Origin: Brasenia schreberi
Lineage: Eukaryota; Streptophyta; Magnoliopsida; Nymphaeales; Cabombaceae
Assembly: GCA_036023115.1 (NCBI GenBank)
Contig: JAYKKT010000048.1
Location: 9,028,501 to 9,092,500 of the forward strand
Reading direction: 5' to 3'
Length of the DNA: 64,000 nt
This document shows, in pieces, positions 1-14,100 of this stretch. The position numbers and the translations under genes were made by a program. Within the stretch, counting starts at the first letter, position 1, and each line of letters starts with the position of its first letter. Under the pieces are notes generated by a model. It did no database searches. It saw nothing but the letters and a program-made list of their open reading frames with translations, and had not been told where the DNA came from.

Positions 1-248
1 CTTTTCATGAACTTTTGTGAAGTAATGATAATCGGTGATCGATATAATGATGTACTTATGTAAATCTGGATTAGTTGATTAATAATGATTTGGACTCAAC
101 TTGCCTTTTCATCTTCCGCGACGATCGTCGACGATCAATTACTGCTTCGACCTGTAGACGTGATACCCTATTTCTGTAAAATGAGGTCTCTCTCTCTCTC
201 TATTCCTAAATTGGGTTAAAGGTTGTTATGATACATCACCAATAACAA

Positions 249-372
249 TTTTTTTTTTTGTTACAAATGAGAGGCCGCACACAGGCATGCACCGTTCCCG
301 GAGATGGAACTTGCCACCTGCGAGAGGGCGTAGAGCCTACCGTTGTGCTAATGCTCTGGGTGGGTGCACATA
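249..372 (-). repeat. tRNA-derived SINE
   Basis: On the minus strand a tRNA-like head (A-box-like TAGCACAACGGTAGG, B-box-like GGTGGCAAGTTCCATC) leads into a short body and an A-tail seen as the T-run at 249-259. This is standard Pol III SINE structure. No TSD was clear. Confidence 0.55.
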
Positions 373-883
373 GATCAACGTTCCGTTAGTATTTGAATGC
401 GCCGCTAATCATTGTATTAGGATTTGGTTGGATTCTATGACCCGAAGATGTCCAGTTCGCCTTCTTCCCATATTTTCGCCTCTTTCCATCACATGCGAAT
501 TTGGTACCATAAGAATGATATTATTACGATCCGAGTATTTTGTTTAATTAATTAATTGAGCCGTTAAGTTAATCTTTTTCTTTCCGCGAAGATGCCATTA
601 AGTTAATCTTAGTTTGTTATGAGAAAGTGCATTCCATCATTTTCCTATCACGATTTTCCTTGCCCTTTTCCTTTTTGTTACGGCTTTTGTCTGTTGTATG
701 CTGATCTTCGTTTATTTGTATATCGTTGTTTTGGAGAAGTTTCCTGCTTAGAACAGAAAATATGAAGCATTAAATTCATCATTATGGTCGGTTAGGAGAT
801 CTTTGTTTATTTTACAGATTCTTTTCATCCTTAATTTGGTTTGATCTTTGTCAATTTTGTGATCTCTCTCTCCCCACATGCAG
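373..883. other. Upstream region of the pseudokinase gene
   Basis: AT-rich non-coding sequence; no gene or mobile element recognised. Promoter elements may be here, but none can be assigned reliably. Confidence 0.4.
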
Positions 884-929
<46 letters not shown>

Positions 930-930
930 T
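884..930. repeat. (AC)n(AT)n compound microsatellite
   Basis: A run of CA dinucleotides passes directly into a TA run, about 1.1 kb upstream of the start codon. GTATGTATGT-like repeats follow to about 965. Confidence 0.9.
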
Positions 931-1937
931 TATTTATTTATGTATGTATGTATATATGTGTGTTTTGTGTGTATGCGTGCTCAAGATTTTGTTTAAGCAA
1001 CCATTTGCTATTCCTAAGAAAAGTATGAAATTTTGATTCTTTTGCATTTGGTTGAATTTTATCTCCTTCACTCTTATTGGATCACTTGTTCTTACTTTGG
1101 AAATCTTCCCGCTTTTCAGACACTCTTTTTTTATTAGCATGCACAAAAATGTCCTTTTCAAGATCAACTAAGCTTAATTCTGGCTTTCCCTTTTCCAACT
1201 TGATTCTTTACTGTAGTCCTTCAGACCTTCCACTTGGTGCAACCGATGGCATGTTTTATGTTTAATGACATAAATGAAACCAAAGAAGCATGAATTCTTC
1301 TGGTTCAATTCTTTAAGTCTTCTCTGATAAGGTTGGAGTTTATCTTATTAAAATATTCCTTGCAATCAACTAGATCCATGTAAATCATGTCTTTGAACTT
1401 TCATTCTTGTGTAAACTTGCGAGTGTGTATGGTTCTAACTTGTAGATGACAACCGACTTCTCAGTCCATTCTGCTCATCATCAAGCCATAGTTGTTTGAA
1501 TAACCTGTAAAATCTCTGTTCTTAATCGGTATTGATGGATCCTTGATCAATGAATGCACTCAAAGTATGTTCTCTGAATTTTCGCACTCCAATTTACCCA
1601 TTAGACTTTTTTTGGGGTCATGGTCAGGACTTCCTAACGGAAAGGAAGCTATAGTTGTCAGAGGGACTCAAGTTGTTCTACAGATAATTACGCAGGTGTT
1701 CTTGGTTCCTCTTTGGTTGGCCCTTCTACCTGCTGGAGTTCATTCTTTGGTGAAGAGAGGTAAAAGAATGCCTATTCTTTCTAGGAGCGAAGTATACCAG
1801 TTTTATACACAAAGGTAACACAATCAGCACATATTGAATGTCGGAAATATTTAAGTGTTTGATCATTCCTTGTGTGATGCAAACAAGTAGATGACATATT
1901 TTCCCTCAAGCAGATCTGTCAAAATCTGAAGGGCTTC
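931..1937 (+). other. Distal 5' region, probable 5' UTR intron
   Basis: No convincing ORF; short open frames here look random. A pyrimidine-rich tract ending CCCTCAAGCAG at about 1913 could be the acceptor of a 5' UTR intron (inference from the motif only). Confidence 0.35.
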
Positions 1938-1979
1938 ATGTATGAACACCAGGCGAACTGGAATCTCCTTTTGGTTTAG
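1938..1979 (+). promoter_or_regulatory. Upstream ORF 1 (13 codons)
   Basis: ATG at 1938 opens a 13-codon frame (MYEHQANWNLLLV) that stops 26 bp before the main start codon. If it lies in the mRNA leader it could dampen translation of the pseudokinase. Confidence 0.45.
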
Positions 1980-2127
1980 CAGTCGCTGCATTTGCCCATT
2001 GAGAAATGGGCAGTCGATGGAACCTCTTTGGATTTCCACGGCACTGGGTCTTCTTTGTGGTTTTGATTTTTCATATCAACATCAAAGTGTGTTGTTCACT
2101 CAACCTAGAAGGTATGGAATTGCATAA
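1942..2127 (+). promoter_or_regulatory. Upstream ORF 2 overlapping the main start
   Basis: ATG at 1942 is in another frame and reads through the main ATG at 2006 without a stop. In the spliced mRNA its end would move into exon 2. An overlapping uORF of this type usually lowers main-ORF initiation; its presence in the transcript is assumed. Confidence 0.4.
2006..2111 (+). CDS. Exon 1: start codon and signal peptide
   Basis: Encodes residues 1-35, starting [10 protein letters not shown], with a hydrophobic core (VFFVVLIF) ending in [10 protein letters not shown]. This is a typical secretory signal followed by the first residues of the LRR N-cap. The donor follows GAAG and leaves one base (phase 1) that joins exon 2 to read [13 protein letters not shown]. 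The start was chosen because the signal peptide begins at this Met and its frame joins correctly to exon 2, 7.5 kb away. Confidence 0.85.
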
Positions 2128-5100
2128 TTTTCTCACTGTTTTATACATCTTATTGCATCCTGTCCCACCACTAGAGACCCATCCCTTCCAAAGTGGGTAA
2201 TGCCCGTACGTCTCCCATTTATAATTTTGTGGTAAAATACAACAACAACAACAACTAAGCCTTTTTCCATACTAGATTGGATTCTGTGTTCCCACAGAGT
2301 CCTGTCATGTGCCATGCTAGCAATTAACTAAATATAAATTAGATCATTCTTTATTGTTTCTTATAGTCGTCCTCTTCCTCTTTTAACATTTTCACAATGT
2401 AGTTTTTTATATCTTCTTACGAGAGCGTCCTTTGATCGTCTTTCTACATGTCCAATCCATCTTAAACGATTTTCCCTCATTTATCCTCTATTGGTGCTAC
2501 TCCCAATTTGTTTCTAATAACCTCATTATATATACGTTTTTCCTTGTGTGACCACTCATCCATCTCAACATTTTCATTTCTGCTACGGATATCTTTTGTA
2601 CATATTGACCGCCCAACACCCATAACCATAAAACATAACAGGTCTAATTGTTGCTCTATAATATTTACCTTTCAACTTTAATGGTATCTTCTTATCACAT
2701 AGAATACCTAATGCACCTCTCCATTTTAACCAACGAGCATTAATTTTATGCATAACATCTCCATTAATTTTTCCACCACTCTGAAAAAATGATCCTAAGT
2801 ATTTAAAACTTTCCTTGTAAGGAATGCAATGTGTGCTAATCTTAATTTTTATGTCCTTTAAAGTACTCAAATGATCAAACTTACATTCCATATATTATGA
2901 TTTATGTCTTTGTTGTACTTCTACCTTTACTTTCTAATGTTTCTCTCCATAGTTCAATTTCCTATTAACTTTTTCCTTAGACTCATCCACTAACACAATG
3001 TCATTTGCAAATAACATACACCAAGGTACTTCATCTTAAATATGTTTTGTTAACTCATCAATGACCAATATAAAAAAAATATGGACTTAAAGTTGATCCT
3101 TGATGTAACCCAATATTAACTTCAAAGGAGTCTGTCATTCCTTCATGAGTCCTTACACATATTTTTGCATCAACATACATGTCTCTTATAAGATTTATGT
3201 ATATCAATGGGATACCTCTTTTTTCCAAGGTTCTCCAAAGAACATGTTTTGCTACCCTATCATAAGCTTTTTATAGATCAATAAATATCATGTTAAAGTT
3301 TTTCTTTTTTTGCTCTAAAATGTGTCATAAGATGTCTCAATGAGTGAATTGCTTCAATAGTATATTTGTCATGCATGAATCCAAATTGGTTCTCTATTGT
3401 ACTGGATACTTAACCTACGTTTGATAATTTTTCCCATAATTTCATAGTATAGCTCATTAACTTGGTACCTCGATAATTCACACCATTTTGAATGTCTCTC
3501 TTATTCTTATATATGGGTATAAGTGTATTCGCTACCAATTCCTCGGACATCTTTTTGGTTCTCTATATTTCATTAAATAGTCTTGTGAGCCAAGTAAGCT
3601 TGATATAAATTAGCAAAATAAAATTACTTACAAAATGGGGCAGAGTGGAGACACACCATCTAATGTGCCTATTCATATAGAGAAGGCCATAGATGACTCC
3701 TGCGTTTTCTCCCTACTCTTCTAACTGTCCTAAACCCTAATCTCTTATTTATAAGTACATTTTAACTTGAAAGACTAATCTACTCCTACCACTAATGGTT
3801 TATTATAAATAAAGCAAAAGGAATAAAGTTGAAAGACGTGTCCTCTTGGGACTCGAATTATATCTTTAACACTCTCGCTCAAGTTGGGTGAAAGATATTG
3901 AGAACACCCAACTTGAATAAGTTGTCCTTAAGTTGTCGGTTGGTGACTGCTTTGGTAAGAAAATCAGCTCTTTGCTTTTCAGATTTGACATATTCCAGTT
4001 TGACTTCTTTGTTGGATATCTTCTCCCGAATAAAATGATAATTGATCTCCACATGTTTAGTTCTTTCATGATAGACTGGATTAGAAGCCATCTGAATAGT
4101 TGCACTGCTGTCACAATATAGAGGTATAGGCTGTGTAGAATGAAATCCCAACTCACAAAATAATGAAGAAATCCACTTTCCTTTGCATATAGCTTGAGTT
4201 GCAGCTCTCTATTATGCTTCTGTTGTAGATCTGGCCACAACAGTTTGTTTTGTACACTTCCAAGAAATCAGATTACCACCGAGTAGAGCAATATAGTTTG
4301 TAGTAGATTTACGATCATCTTTCGATCCAGTTCGATCCGCATATGAGTAAAGTTCGATCCAGAAGTTACAACATTTTGAATATTGAAGACCCATACCAGG
4401 TGTTGACTTAAGATATCTGAGGATGTGATATACGGCTTTCATATGATTTTTTGTTGGTGAATGCATAAATCTACTAACAATCCCTACATCATAAGTGATA
4501 TCTGGACGAGTAATCATCAAGTAAATGAGTTTACCAACCAATTGTTGATATTTGCATGTGTCTCTGAAATCTTCACTATCACTAATGTACAACTTTTGAT
4601 TCACTTCCATAGGAGAATCACTAGGTTTACAATCCAACATATTGGTTTCACGTAATAGATCCATGGTGTATTTTCTCTGATTGAAGAAGATACCTTGATT
4701 GTAGCATAATACTTTAATGCCCAGTAAATAGTGAAGTCTCCCCAGATCTTTCAGATCAAATAGTTTGTGAAGATTTTGTTTTAGTATCAATATCTCTTCA
4801 ATATCATCAACTGTCACAACGATATCATCTACATAAACTGTAAGAACTGATAACTTTGTACTTCTCTTAAAAAATATAGTATGATCATTTATGCTTCTTC
4901 GATATCCCAAACTGCATACGACATGATTGAATTTTTCAAACCAAGCTCTGGGTGATTGTTTCAGTCCATAGATAGCTTTATTTAGTTTACAAATTGTTCA
5001 TTCTTTAATCTCACCACTCAATCCTGAAGGAAGTTCCATAAATACCTCTTCATGTAGATCTCCACGTAGAAATGCATTCTTCACAACTAGTTGCCATAGA

Positions 5101-8100
5101 TCCCATCTAAAATTAGTTTTCATACTCAGAAGTACTCTTATTGATGTAAGTTTTGCTATAGGTGCAAAAGTTTCATTATAGTCAATCCCATAAGATTGAT
5201 TATAGCCCTTGGCAACCAGTCTTGCTTTATATATTTCAATTGTGCTATCTGCTTTGTACTTAATGGTGAAAACCCATTTACATCCCACTATATTTTTGTT
5301 GTGGGGAATTTCGGTAATTGTCCAGGTATTGTTCTTGGCTAGTGCATCCAATTCTAATTTTATTACTGCTCTCCATAAAGGATATTTGTTGGCTTCTTTA
5401 AAACTTGATGGAATGATATTCTGATCACCATTTGCAACAAAAGTTTGATAGTATTCAGATGTGTTAGCAAAGGAAACATAATTAGAGATAAGATACCATG
5501 CACACGTCCTTTTCCTTTTCGAAATGCTATAGGTACTTCCAAATCTTCTTCCACTCTCGGTTGCAGATCTGAATCAAGAGAATAATCTTTGGGTTTTGTA
5601 GTCTGTGAAGTCTCCTCCTGATAATGAATAACCTTCCTCGGTCCCCTCTTATATACAGTAATTTGATGTGATTCTGATTCAACTTGTTTCTCTTTTGTTT
5701 TATCCACTAGATTTTTAGTATCACTGGGAACTAAGGGAAGAACATGAGAATAGCTGTTTAGAGTGGAGGACAACTCTCTCTTGGAAGAATAATAGGGAGA
5801 TGATTCACAAAACGTGACATCCATGGACAACTCTCCCTTGGAAGAATAATAGGGAGATGATTCACAAAATGTGACATCCATGGATACATACAGTTTCCTT
5901 TGTATTGGGTCATATCATTTATAACCCTTTTTTGTTTAAGAATAACGAAGAAAGATACACTTTAATGCTCTTGGATCAAGTTTATCACGATTAGGTAAAT
6001 GAACATGGACAAAGCATAGGCATCCAAAGATACAAGGAGCTACATGAAAGAGTTTGGGATCATGATTAAGAATTTTTATGGGACTTTCACCCTTGAGAAC
6101 ACTACTAGGCATTCGGTTTATAAGATAGACAACAGTAAGAACAACTCCCCCCAATAAATTTTAGAAACATATGGTGAATAAGGAGAGTTCTGGTAACTTC
6201 AAGAATATGACGATTTTTTCTTTCGGCTATCCTATTTTGCTTAGGTGTATATGAGTAAGAAGTTTGATGAAGTATACCATTTGCAAGTAAGTATTCTTGC
6301 AATTGTCCATTAATGTATTCACCCCCATTATCCGAGCGAAGTACTTTTTCACAGAAGTATTTAATTGAGTGAGAATAAATTTATGAATAATAGGGAAAAG
6401 AATAGAAACTTCTGCTTTTGATTTTATTAAGTAGACAATTGTCAAACACTACAATGATCAATAAAGGAAACAAAGTACTTCTGACCAAACAAAGAGGAAA
6501 TAGGACTGGGACCCCATATATCAGAATGAGGTTGGGATCTTCTAGATTCACTAGGAGGATAAGATGCTCTTTGGTGTTTTCCAGGTTGACACACTTCACA
6601 CTCAAAAGGTATTTTATTTGACTCGACTTTTAAATTTGGTAAAACATAATGCAGTTTGGACACAGGTAAATGACCTAAACGTCTATGCCAAAGTTGGGTC
6701 TCCACGTCTTGTGTAGTTGCAATAGAGGTAGAATGTTATGACATATCTTCCACGATATATAATCCTCGTCGAAGACTACTACGATCAAAGATTTTCCTCG
6801 TCTTCAGGTCTTGGAAGAAACAACAAGAAGAATCAAATGTCACACTATAATTCAATGTACGTGTCAATGCACTGACTAAGAGAAGATTTATATGAAAGCT
6901 AGGAACATGGTAAACTGATTGTAAATATGTAAAACATGTGGGTACACTTCCCTGAGCAATCATATAAGAGAGCGATCCATCAACCAATTTAATTGGCTCT
7001 CTTTTTTTAAGTGGATGATATTCTGAAAAATATGATGCTTCTCCAACCATATGATGTGTAGCCCCAGAGTCAATAATCCAAGTTTTAGAATGAAAAAAAG
7101 AGAATTGTTTACCCTTTACTGTGTGAGTAGCATGGGAGAGGTAGACACATTCTGATTTTCAGAAAATTTTGTTTCTAAGCCTTGAATTGTCTTAAGAAGT
7201 GCTTGAATACTATCTATATTAGGCATTGTACTTTCAGTAATATTGGTTGAATTACTCCTTGATTTGTGCAAATCTGGATGCCCATGTAATTCCCAACAAT
7301 TCTCTTTTGAGTGTCTATATTTTTCACAATGAGAACATATAATTTTATCCTTCTCATCAGAATAGGAATGTCCTCTTCCATGTCCCGTGTTATGTTGTCC
7401 ACCTCTTCCACGATATTGTGAAGTTTTTGCTCTACTCTGTAATGCAAGTTGTTCTGTGGTGTTAATGTTATTCTTCTCTAAATTCCTGTGATCTTCTTCA
7501 CGAATTAGTAATGAGTAAACTATACCAAGTGAAGGAAGTTTGTCCCTGCCCAGAATGTTGATCTTTATAGTCTCAAATTCAGGATTTACACCCCACAACA
7601 AGTCAAATACCTTTTTCTTTTCATTTTCAAAATTTCTTTTTGCATAACATGATGAACACTTTATATTGGTATAAAAGAGATGTTCATCCCGTAATCCTCG
7701 AAGATCAGCATAATACTCACTAATAGAATGATTTTCTTGCTTACATTTTCTTATCTTTTTCAGGATTTCATATTCCTTTGTCACATTTTTTTTTCTAGAA
7801 TAAGCTTCGGAAACTACACTCGAGATCTCATGTGTCGAGTTGAGAAACATAAAAGTCTTTGCTATTGTTGGAATCATCGATTAGAGTAACCAAGATGAAA
7901 TCAATGCATCTTCTCTACGCCAACTCATATAATGTACGTCATGTTGTGCTGGGAATGGTATTTGTCCCATGAGATGAGCCCATCTCCCCCTTGCTATTAT
8001 AGCTAACTCAACTGACCTTGACCACTCCAAGTAATTTCTGCCATTCAGTTTGGTGGATGTGATTTGAAAACTATCCGCTTTATCGTTTATGGGTTGTTTA

Positions 8101-11100
8101 GAAATTTCATGGGAAGCTTCAACTTTTTTTCCTTTACTGCCATTTGTATATGTATCTTCTTTTGGCTTCTAAAGTGAGACCAAATCTTGTGCCAAATCTG
8201 CCTATGCAAGGAGTGCAGGCAAAATTGTTGTTCAGAAAAACGTGCCAACCAAACTCATCTTTCTATATCATATCCTTCTTATGGCTGTTGAAAATCCATA
8301 AACAAGGTTGCAGGTGATGTTGTCTTGGTTGATCGAGGCAACTGCACTGTTGTAATGTTGCCAAGACGTGCAGACAGGAGCTTAAAAAATTAGTGTAAGC
8401 TGTTGTATTCTCCTCAATATCCACTCATGGACACTGTTGGAGTTTTTCTCTTGGAAGGTCACTTTGAATCTCAATGCTATGAACAAGTTGGACGTCTTGA
8501 AGCCATGGACTCTGTCCTTCTCCTTTGGACGTGCCCTGTAGCAAAGCACTCTGAAAACGTGGAAGGGTAAGGTGAAGAACCTTTCGGCTGTACAAGAGGC
8601 ATTCTTGACTAGGGCGAATGCCCAACTCTTAGACCACTCTTGGCAAGTATGCCGGTGGTAGCACTGGTGGTTTGGAGAGACAAAGAAGCGGCAGCCAACG
8701 GCCAGTGATATGTATCTTCTATATTTTTCTTTATTCTCTACAAGCACTATATCATCTAATATCAGTCTATAGAATAGCTAGAACTTCAATCGGTAGCATC
8801 AAAATCTTCCTTAAATCAAAACACACAAAGACAACTATCGAATACACGATGGAGATTGTTGTTCAACTTAGATTTTTCAATACCTACGCTCTGATACCAT
8901 GATATAAATTAGCAAAATAAAATTACTTATAAAATGGGGCAGATTGGAGACAAACCATCCAATATGCCTATTCATATAGAGAAGGCCACATATGACTCTT
9001 GCGTTTTCTCTCTACTCTTCTAACTGTCCTAAACCCTAATCTCTTATTTATAAGTATATTTTTAACTTGAAAATCTACCCCTACTACTAATGGTTTATTA
9101 CAAATAAAGCAAAAGGAATAAAGTTGAAAGACGTGTCCTCTTGGGACCTGAATTATATCTTTAACAATCTCTCCTAGGATTTTTCATACTTCTATAATAT
9201 TATCTGGTCCTAGAGATTTACCAACCTTCATATATTTAAGAGCTTCTTTGACTTCATTCTTTTGAATACGCTGATAGAAATTATGGTTTATATATTTTTT
9301 TGATTTGGCTAACTTTCTTAAGCTAATACTAACATCTATATTTTTATTAACAAAACTTATAAAAATATTTTTTTCATCTATTTTTGATATATCGTTCGCA
9401 TCTTTCTTTGCTTTCTTATAAGCTTCCGAAGTTTCACTAGTGTTCTTGGCATAATGTAATTTGTAACATGCCTTCTTTGCCTTTATTTTATCTTGCAATG
9501 TTCATTTTTTATTTATTTTTCTTTCCTTGTGTCAATTGGTATGACTGTAATTGTTAATGCATTTCAGCTGTTTCCTGCTTGAAGTTTTCTTTTTTCTTGA
9601 TTGTCGATACTAATAGTTCTAATTCCAGGCTTAGCCTTGTTGGAGGTCCGTGCAAGAGTGGATTCAGACCCTTATGGCGCTCTTTCTGATTGGAACCCCA
9701 ATGATGATAGCCCCTGTATGTGGTCTGGAGTGCTTTGCCATAATGATGAAGTGCATATGCTGTAAGTTTTTCCATCTGCATTCCTCACAAAATTCTCAAG
9801 ACGGTTGTTCATTTTCTCTCTTTCTTTAGCCATCATATCACGAGATTTTCTGAACTCTTAATTATTTTAAGCACCCTTTGCCATATTTTTTTTTCATGCC
9901 CTTCCTGCAGCACCTTCTTCTCAGTGGTTCTTTGTGGTTCATAGTAAAGTTCAAATAAAAACTGTTTTTCTTTTTTCTCAGCATGCACATCTCGAAATTG
10001 TAAAACTATCTTAGGCTTTCCTTAGAGAAATCACCTGAAATCTCTTCCGGAAGAACCTTGCCAAGAAGAATGTTGGGTATGCTCAAAATTAGTTGTCCTT
10101 TAAATACTTTTTCCATCTTAGCTGTCCTAAAATAAAGTCCTACAAGAGAAGGCCTCTAAAGTGTTGGAAGGAAACAATAAAACATAATCTTACTTTTTTT
10201 AGTTAAATGTTAATACAACACATGCTCGAGTTCAATGGAAACTAAGAATCTTTACAAAAGTCTTCGTTTTGGTTTAGGTTGCCCTAAGATAGTTGCATCC
10301 CAAGAATGACCAGCACCGAATCAGTAAAAGGTAGAAACTGAAATTTGTTGCATTAACTGGTAAATTTACTTGGGAACCGGAAATATTAGGTTTTGTCTTG
10401 TTAGAAGGTGGACATTATGTACTGGTGGACAATGATTGGAACATTGAGATCTCATACTTGGCTCTTTGAGTTTCGACGCAGTGCTTCCTGCAGTTCATTA
10501 AGAAATATTAAGGCCTGATGAGTTGTATATCACATGATTTGTTGCGTTTATAGGCAAACACTGTTGTCAAAGCTTTTTTAACTCATAAAATATTGAATTT
10601 GCACCTGTTTTCTTTGACATGTTAATTTTCTTATTTTCCTAATCAAGAAAGCCATTATGGAGCTCTCTCTTTGATATGCCTTCTCAACTTGACTTAATTG
10701 TTGCAGGGATCTCAGCGAGTTGGCTCTAGGAGGGATTCTGGCACCTGAAATTGGAAACCTTAGCAACATGAGGGCGCTGTAAGTTTTTTCCCTTAAATGT
10801 TCTCATAGAAAGATTATTTTCATGGCATCACATCATTCTTCTTTGCACTTGGTTGATGTATATTTTTGTTTAACCAAGTTATTTACATTTTTCTTTAATA
10901 TGACATCTATCGAGATGCGTTCACATCATAGGTAGTTGTAATATATCATTGACAAGTATTTTCATCATCATTTCCTCAAGAGCTTGTTCTGTCATCACAA
11001 TCATCTATTTTCCCGTCAACAGATCTTATTCTTATAGGATACTAGTGTCTTCACCATATCAACGACGTTTTCTTCTCAGGCACCTTATTGCAAATCAGCT

Positions 11101-14100
11101 TTTGACTGCTTGCAGACTGAGACTTGTGTTCTTTACACTCTGAAATTTGGGAGAAAGCTCATGACTTATGGCTAGTGGTAGAAGATTTGAGTATCTGCTG
11201 TTTCATGATCCATCGTCCATATATGTCTCTATCTTAAGCAGAGAATAGAGTTCCTCTAAAATATTCAGTTGGGTGTTGAGATGTTTGATTTTACTTCCTG
11301 GGCAGTCTAGGTGGTCTATTGGGGCAAGCCAGTGTAATTTAGTTATCCGTTTTGGTCCTCTCATCATACTTTTATGTTTCATAACTAATTTGATCTTTTT
11401 TGTCCATTAGATAGGTTCATTGTGTGGAAATTCTCTTACCTTTTGGACATTTAGGAGAAAAGCCAATATTTAGGAATATCATGACACCGTCAGAAAGTAT
11501 TAAAGTTAATCAAATAGTTGAAGACCACCCCTGTATGAAACTATCATGGTATGATCATGAAATTTCCTTCATTACTGAACATTTCTTTTTCTTAATATTC
11601 TAGACGTACTCATGTCTTGCTTCTGGTCTATATGAAGAATGATATGTTTTCTTTTCATTAAACAAATGTTTCCTTAAGCCTATTCTGGTCTTACATAATC
11701 GTGTTTTCCTTTCACATATTTATGTTATGCACATGGATTTTCACATAATAAAAAGAAACATGGAACTTCCTAATGGGGCATGGCTAGTCCGATTAGGGAT
11801 TTGGCCATGAAATATTAGAGACTATGGAACCCTGGATGTTCATCTGGTATGCTCTGCCTAACCCCAACTGACCTATCGAAAACAAAAAACCCTATAACCT
11901 TTGGGGATTGCTTGGTGAGAGGCCTGAAACTGATATTGTGATTATATCAAACTAATATTGTTGCAGCAGATTTCTTTTTCTTATGGAATTGCTTGTCATG
12001 CTTAAACTTGATCTTATAATGTGTACTAGCAGATCATAGTTGATGGCACAGAAGTTGTGACTAAATTTCTTATAATTTCTAATTCAGAAACATATAAGAC
12101 TGGAAAAAGTCATCTTGGTGAATCACCCAACTGTCTGTTCAAATATAAAAACCTTTTAGATTTTTATGATATGACTGTTCGAAGTAGCAGGATAGTTCTT
12201 TCAATTCGGTCTATTCTTGTGGTCTTGTGGATTCCATTTCTATGGGATCTGACAAAGATTGATTTGCCTCCTGAAAAATGTAAATTATCGCACAATTCTG
12301 TTGATCTGGTTGTTCTTAAAGCCATATTTTCATCTGACTTTAGGTGGCTTAGGCTTATGTTCACGTCCAAAATCCTCATAAAGGAAAATACCATGAGTTT
12401 TATTTGTCCTAGCCATTTTGGTTACAACAAGATTTTCGGGCGCACAGACAATTGAGAAGGGTATAGAAAACCGTAATATTACACCCAGGGTCACATTTGT
12501 GCTGGAACATTTATTCATATTTTTAGCTTGATTGATTTCTCTTGGTGATTTGTGTGGAAATTGTTGAGAATATATGTATTTGTTGTGTTTTAAGTGTTAT
12601 GTATGTAATTTCTAATAGTTGGGTATTATTGTAATTGCCCGGAGTATTAAGGGTATTTTGTTAATTTTCTGTTTTACAGCCCATTATATAAGGGTTGGAA
12701 GTTTGTATTAGGGTTAAGAGTGTGAATGATAGAGAGTGAGAAAGAGAGGGGGGCGGCCTCCATTGGAGGGTCTATCCCTTCCTTCAAATCTCTCATATTT
12801 TCCTCTTCTATGTTCTTTATCTTTTTTGTTTGTGTTTTCGCTACTCTACTCTCAAGTTTCAACATGGTATCAGAGCCTATAGGTGGAAATATTGGCTGTG
12901 GTGGAGCAAGAACCAGATTCTCGGTGATGTATTATTTGGTGAGATGCAGTCTTGGATGCGTGGATGAATTAAACAAACGTGCAAATCCCTAAGGTCTCAT
13001 CTCATCTACCAGCGTTTTGGCGGAATAGACTTTTGGTGAAGGATGTTGTCAATCTGATAGCAAGGTACATTACCGATACGACTATGGCATAGGGCCTAAT
13101 GTGCAAGCTCCTTCTTGGCAAAGGCGGTGACCATGAGATCTAAGCACCAGTTGAGCTCAATGGATGGAACAATATTAAAGAGGGTAGAAGCATTCCGACA
13201 AGGTTCTCAACTAAAGAAACAAGGTGTACGGGAAAAAGTAGAATGGTGACAATTAGAGCCTCATATTGGTCTAGTGCCTTTAAGTTAGGTGTTGTTCTTT
13301 CAATTTCAGATGTCAAGGAATCCAATTTTTGCTTGAATTGCGGCCCCCTGTCCCTGATAACTGCGACCCTGAGTGGAGATCTCTTATGGAGAAATTCTAG
13401 TCATCAGATCCATTGGAGAGACCAAGCTTCATTGAGGTGGCTAATACCCTACACTTAATGGCAGCTGCTCTTCAACCCAAAGGGCCATCAACTTCTTAGC
13501 CTCAGGTTCAAAAGTAAGCATTCCATTTTACCTATTATGTTTCACGGTTGACATTTTGAAGGTTTGAGTTCATAGACCAAGGGCGTCCTACGAGTAACAT
13601 CTATCCACAAAAAGGGGATAATTTTTTATGAAGGTGGTAGTTGTTGGTGTTCCAAAAACCATCGATAATGATATTTTACATATGGATAAGACCTTTGTTT
13701 ATTGACACTGCCGTCGAAGAAGCCCAGAGGGCAATAAACTCAGCTTATGTAGAACTGATGGAAAGAAGCAGTGGTTTTATAGCAATGCATACATCTCTAT
13801 CCAGTGGACAAGTTGATGTTTGCTTAATACTAGAGGTACCATTTGAGTTGGATGGTCTACACGGTGTTTTAAGATATTTAAGGCATCTTATAGAAACAAA
13901 GGGATCGACTGTGCTATGTGTAGCAGAAGGAGCTGGTTAGAAATTACTCGAGAGAACTAATGCAACAGATGCATCTGGAAATATTGTTCTTGGAGATATT
14001 GGTATTCATATCCAACAGAAGACAAAGAAATATTTTAAGAAAATTGGTGTCCCAGCTGATGTCAAGTACATAGATCCAACGTACATGATCCGATTTGATA

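Larger units (their letters stand above)
3601..9166 (-). mobile_element. Copia-1: Ty1/copia LTR retrotransposon, decayed
   Basis: LTRs 3601-3871 and 8900-9166 (about 270 bp, over 90% alike by eye) have TG...CA ends. On the minus strand: PBS at 8888-8899 (complement of initiator tRNA-Met), gag, integrase, RT, RNase H, then a purine tract next to 3871. Flanking 5-mers AAGCT and AATCT are a one-mismatch TSD. The element splits the RTE LINE, so it is younger than that LINE. Confidence 0.92.

Noticed and set aside
1543..1818. 91-codon open frame upstream of the pseudokinase gene
   Set aside because: No family resemblance, and not joinable in frame with exon 1; taken as upstream or UTR sequence.
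12057..12455. 132-codon plus-strand open frame in intron 3
   Set aside because: No recognisable domain, no start context, AT-driven composition, and it sits inside a spliced intron.
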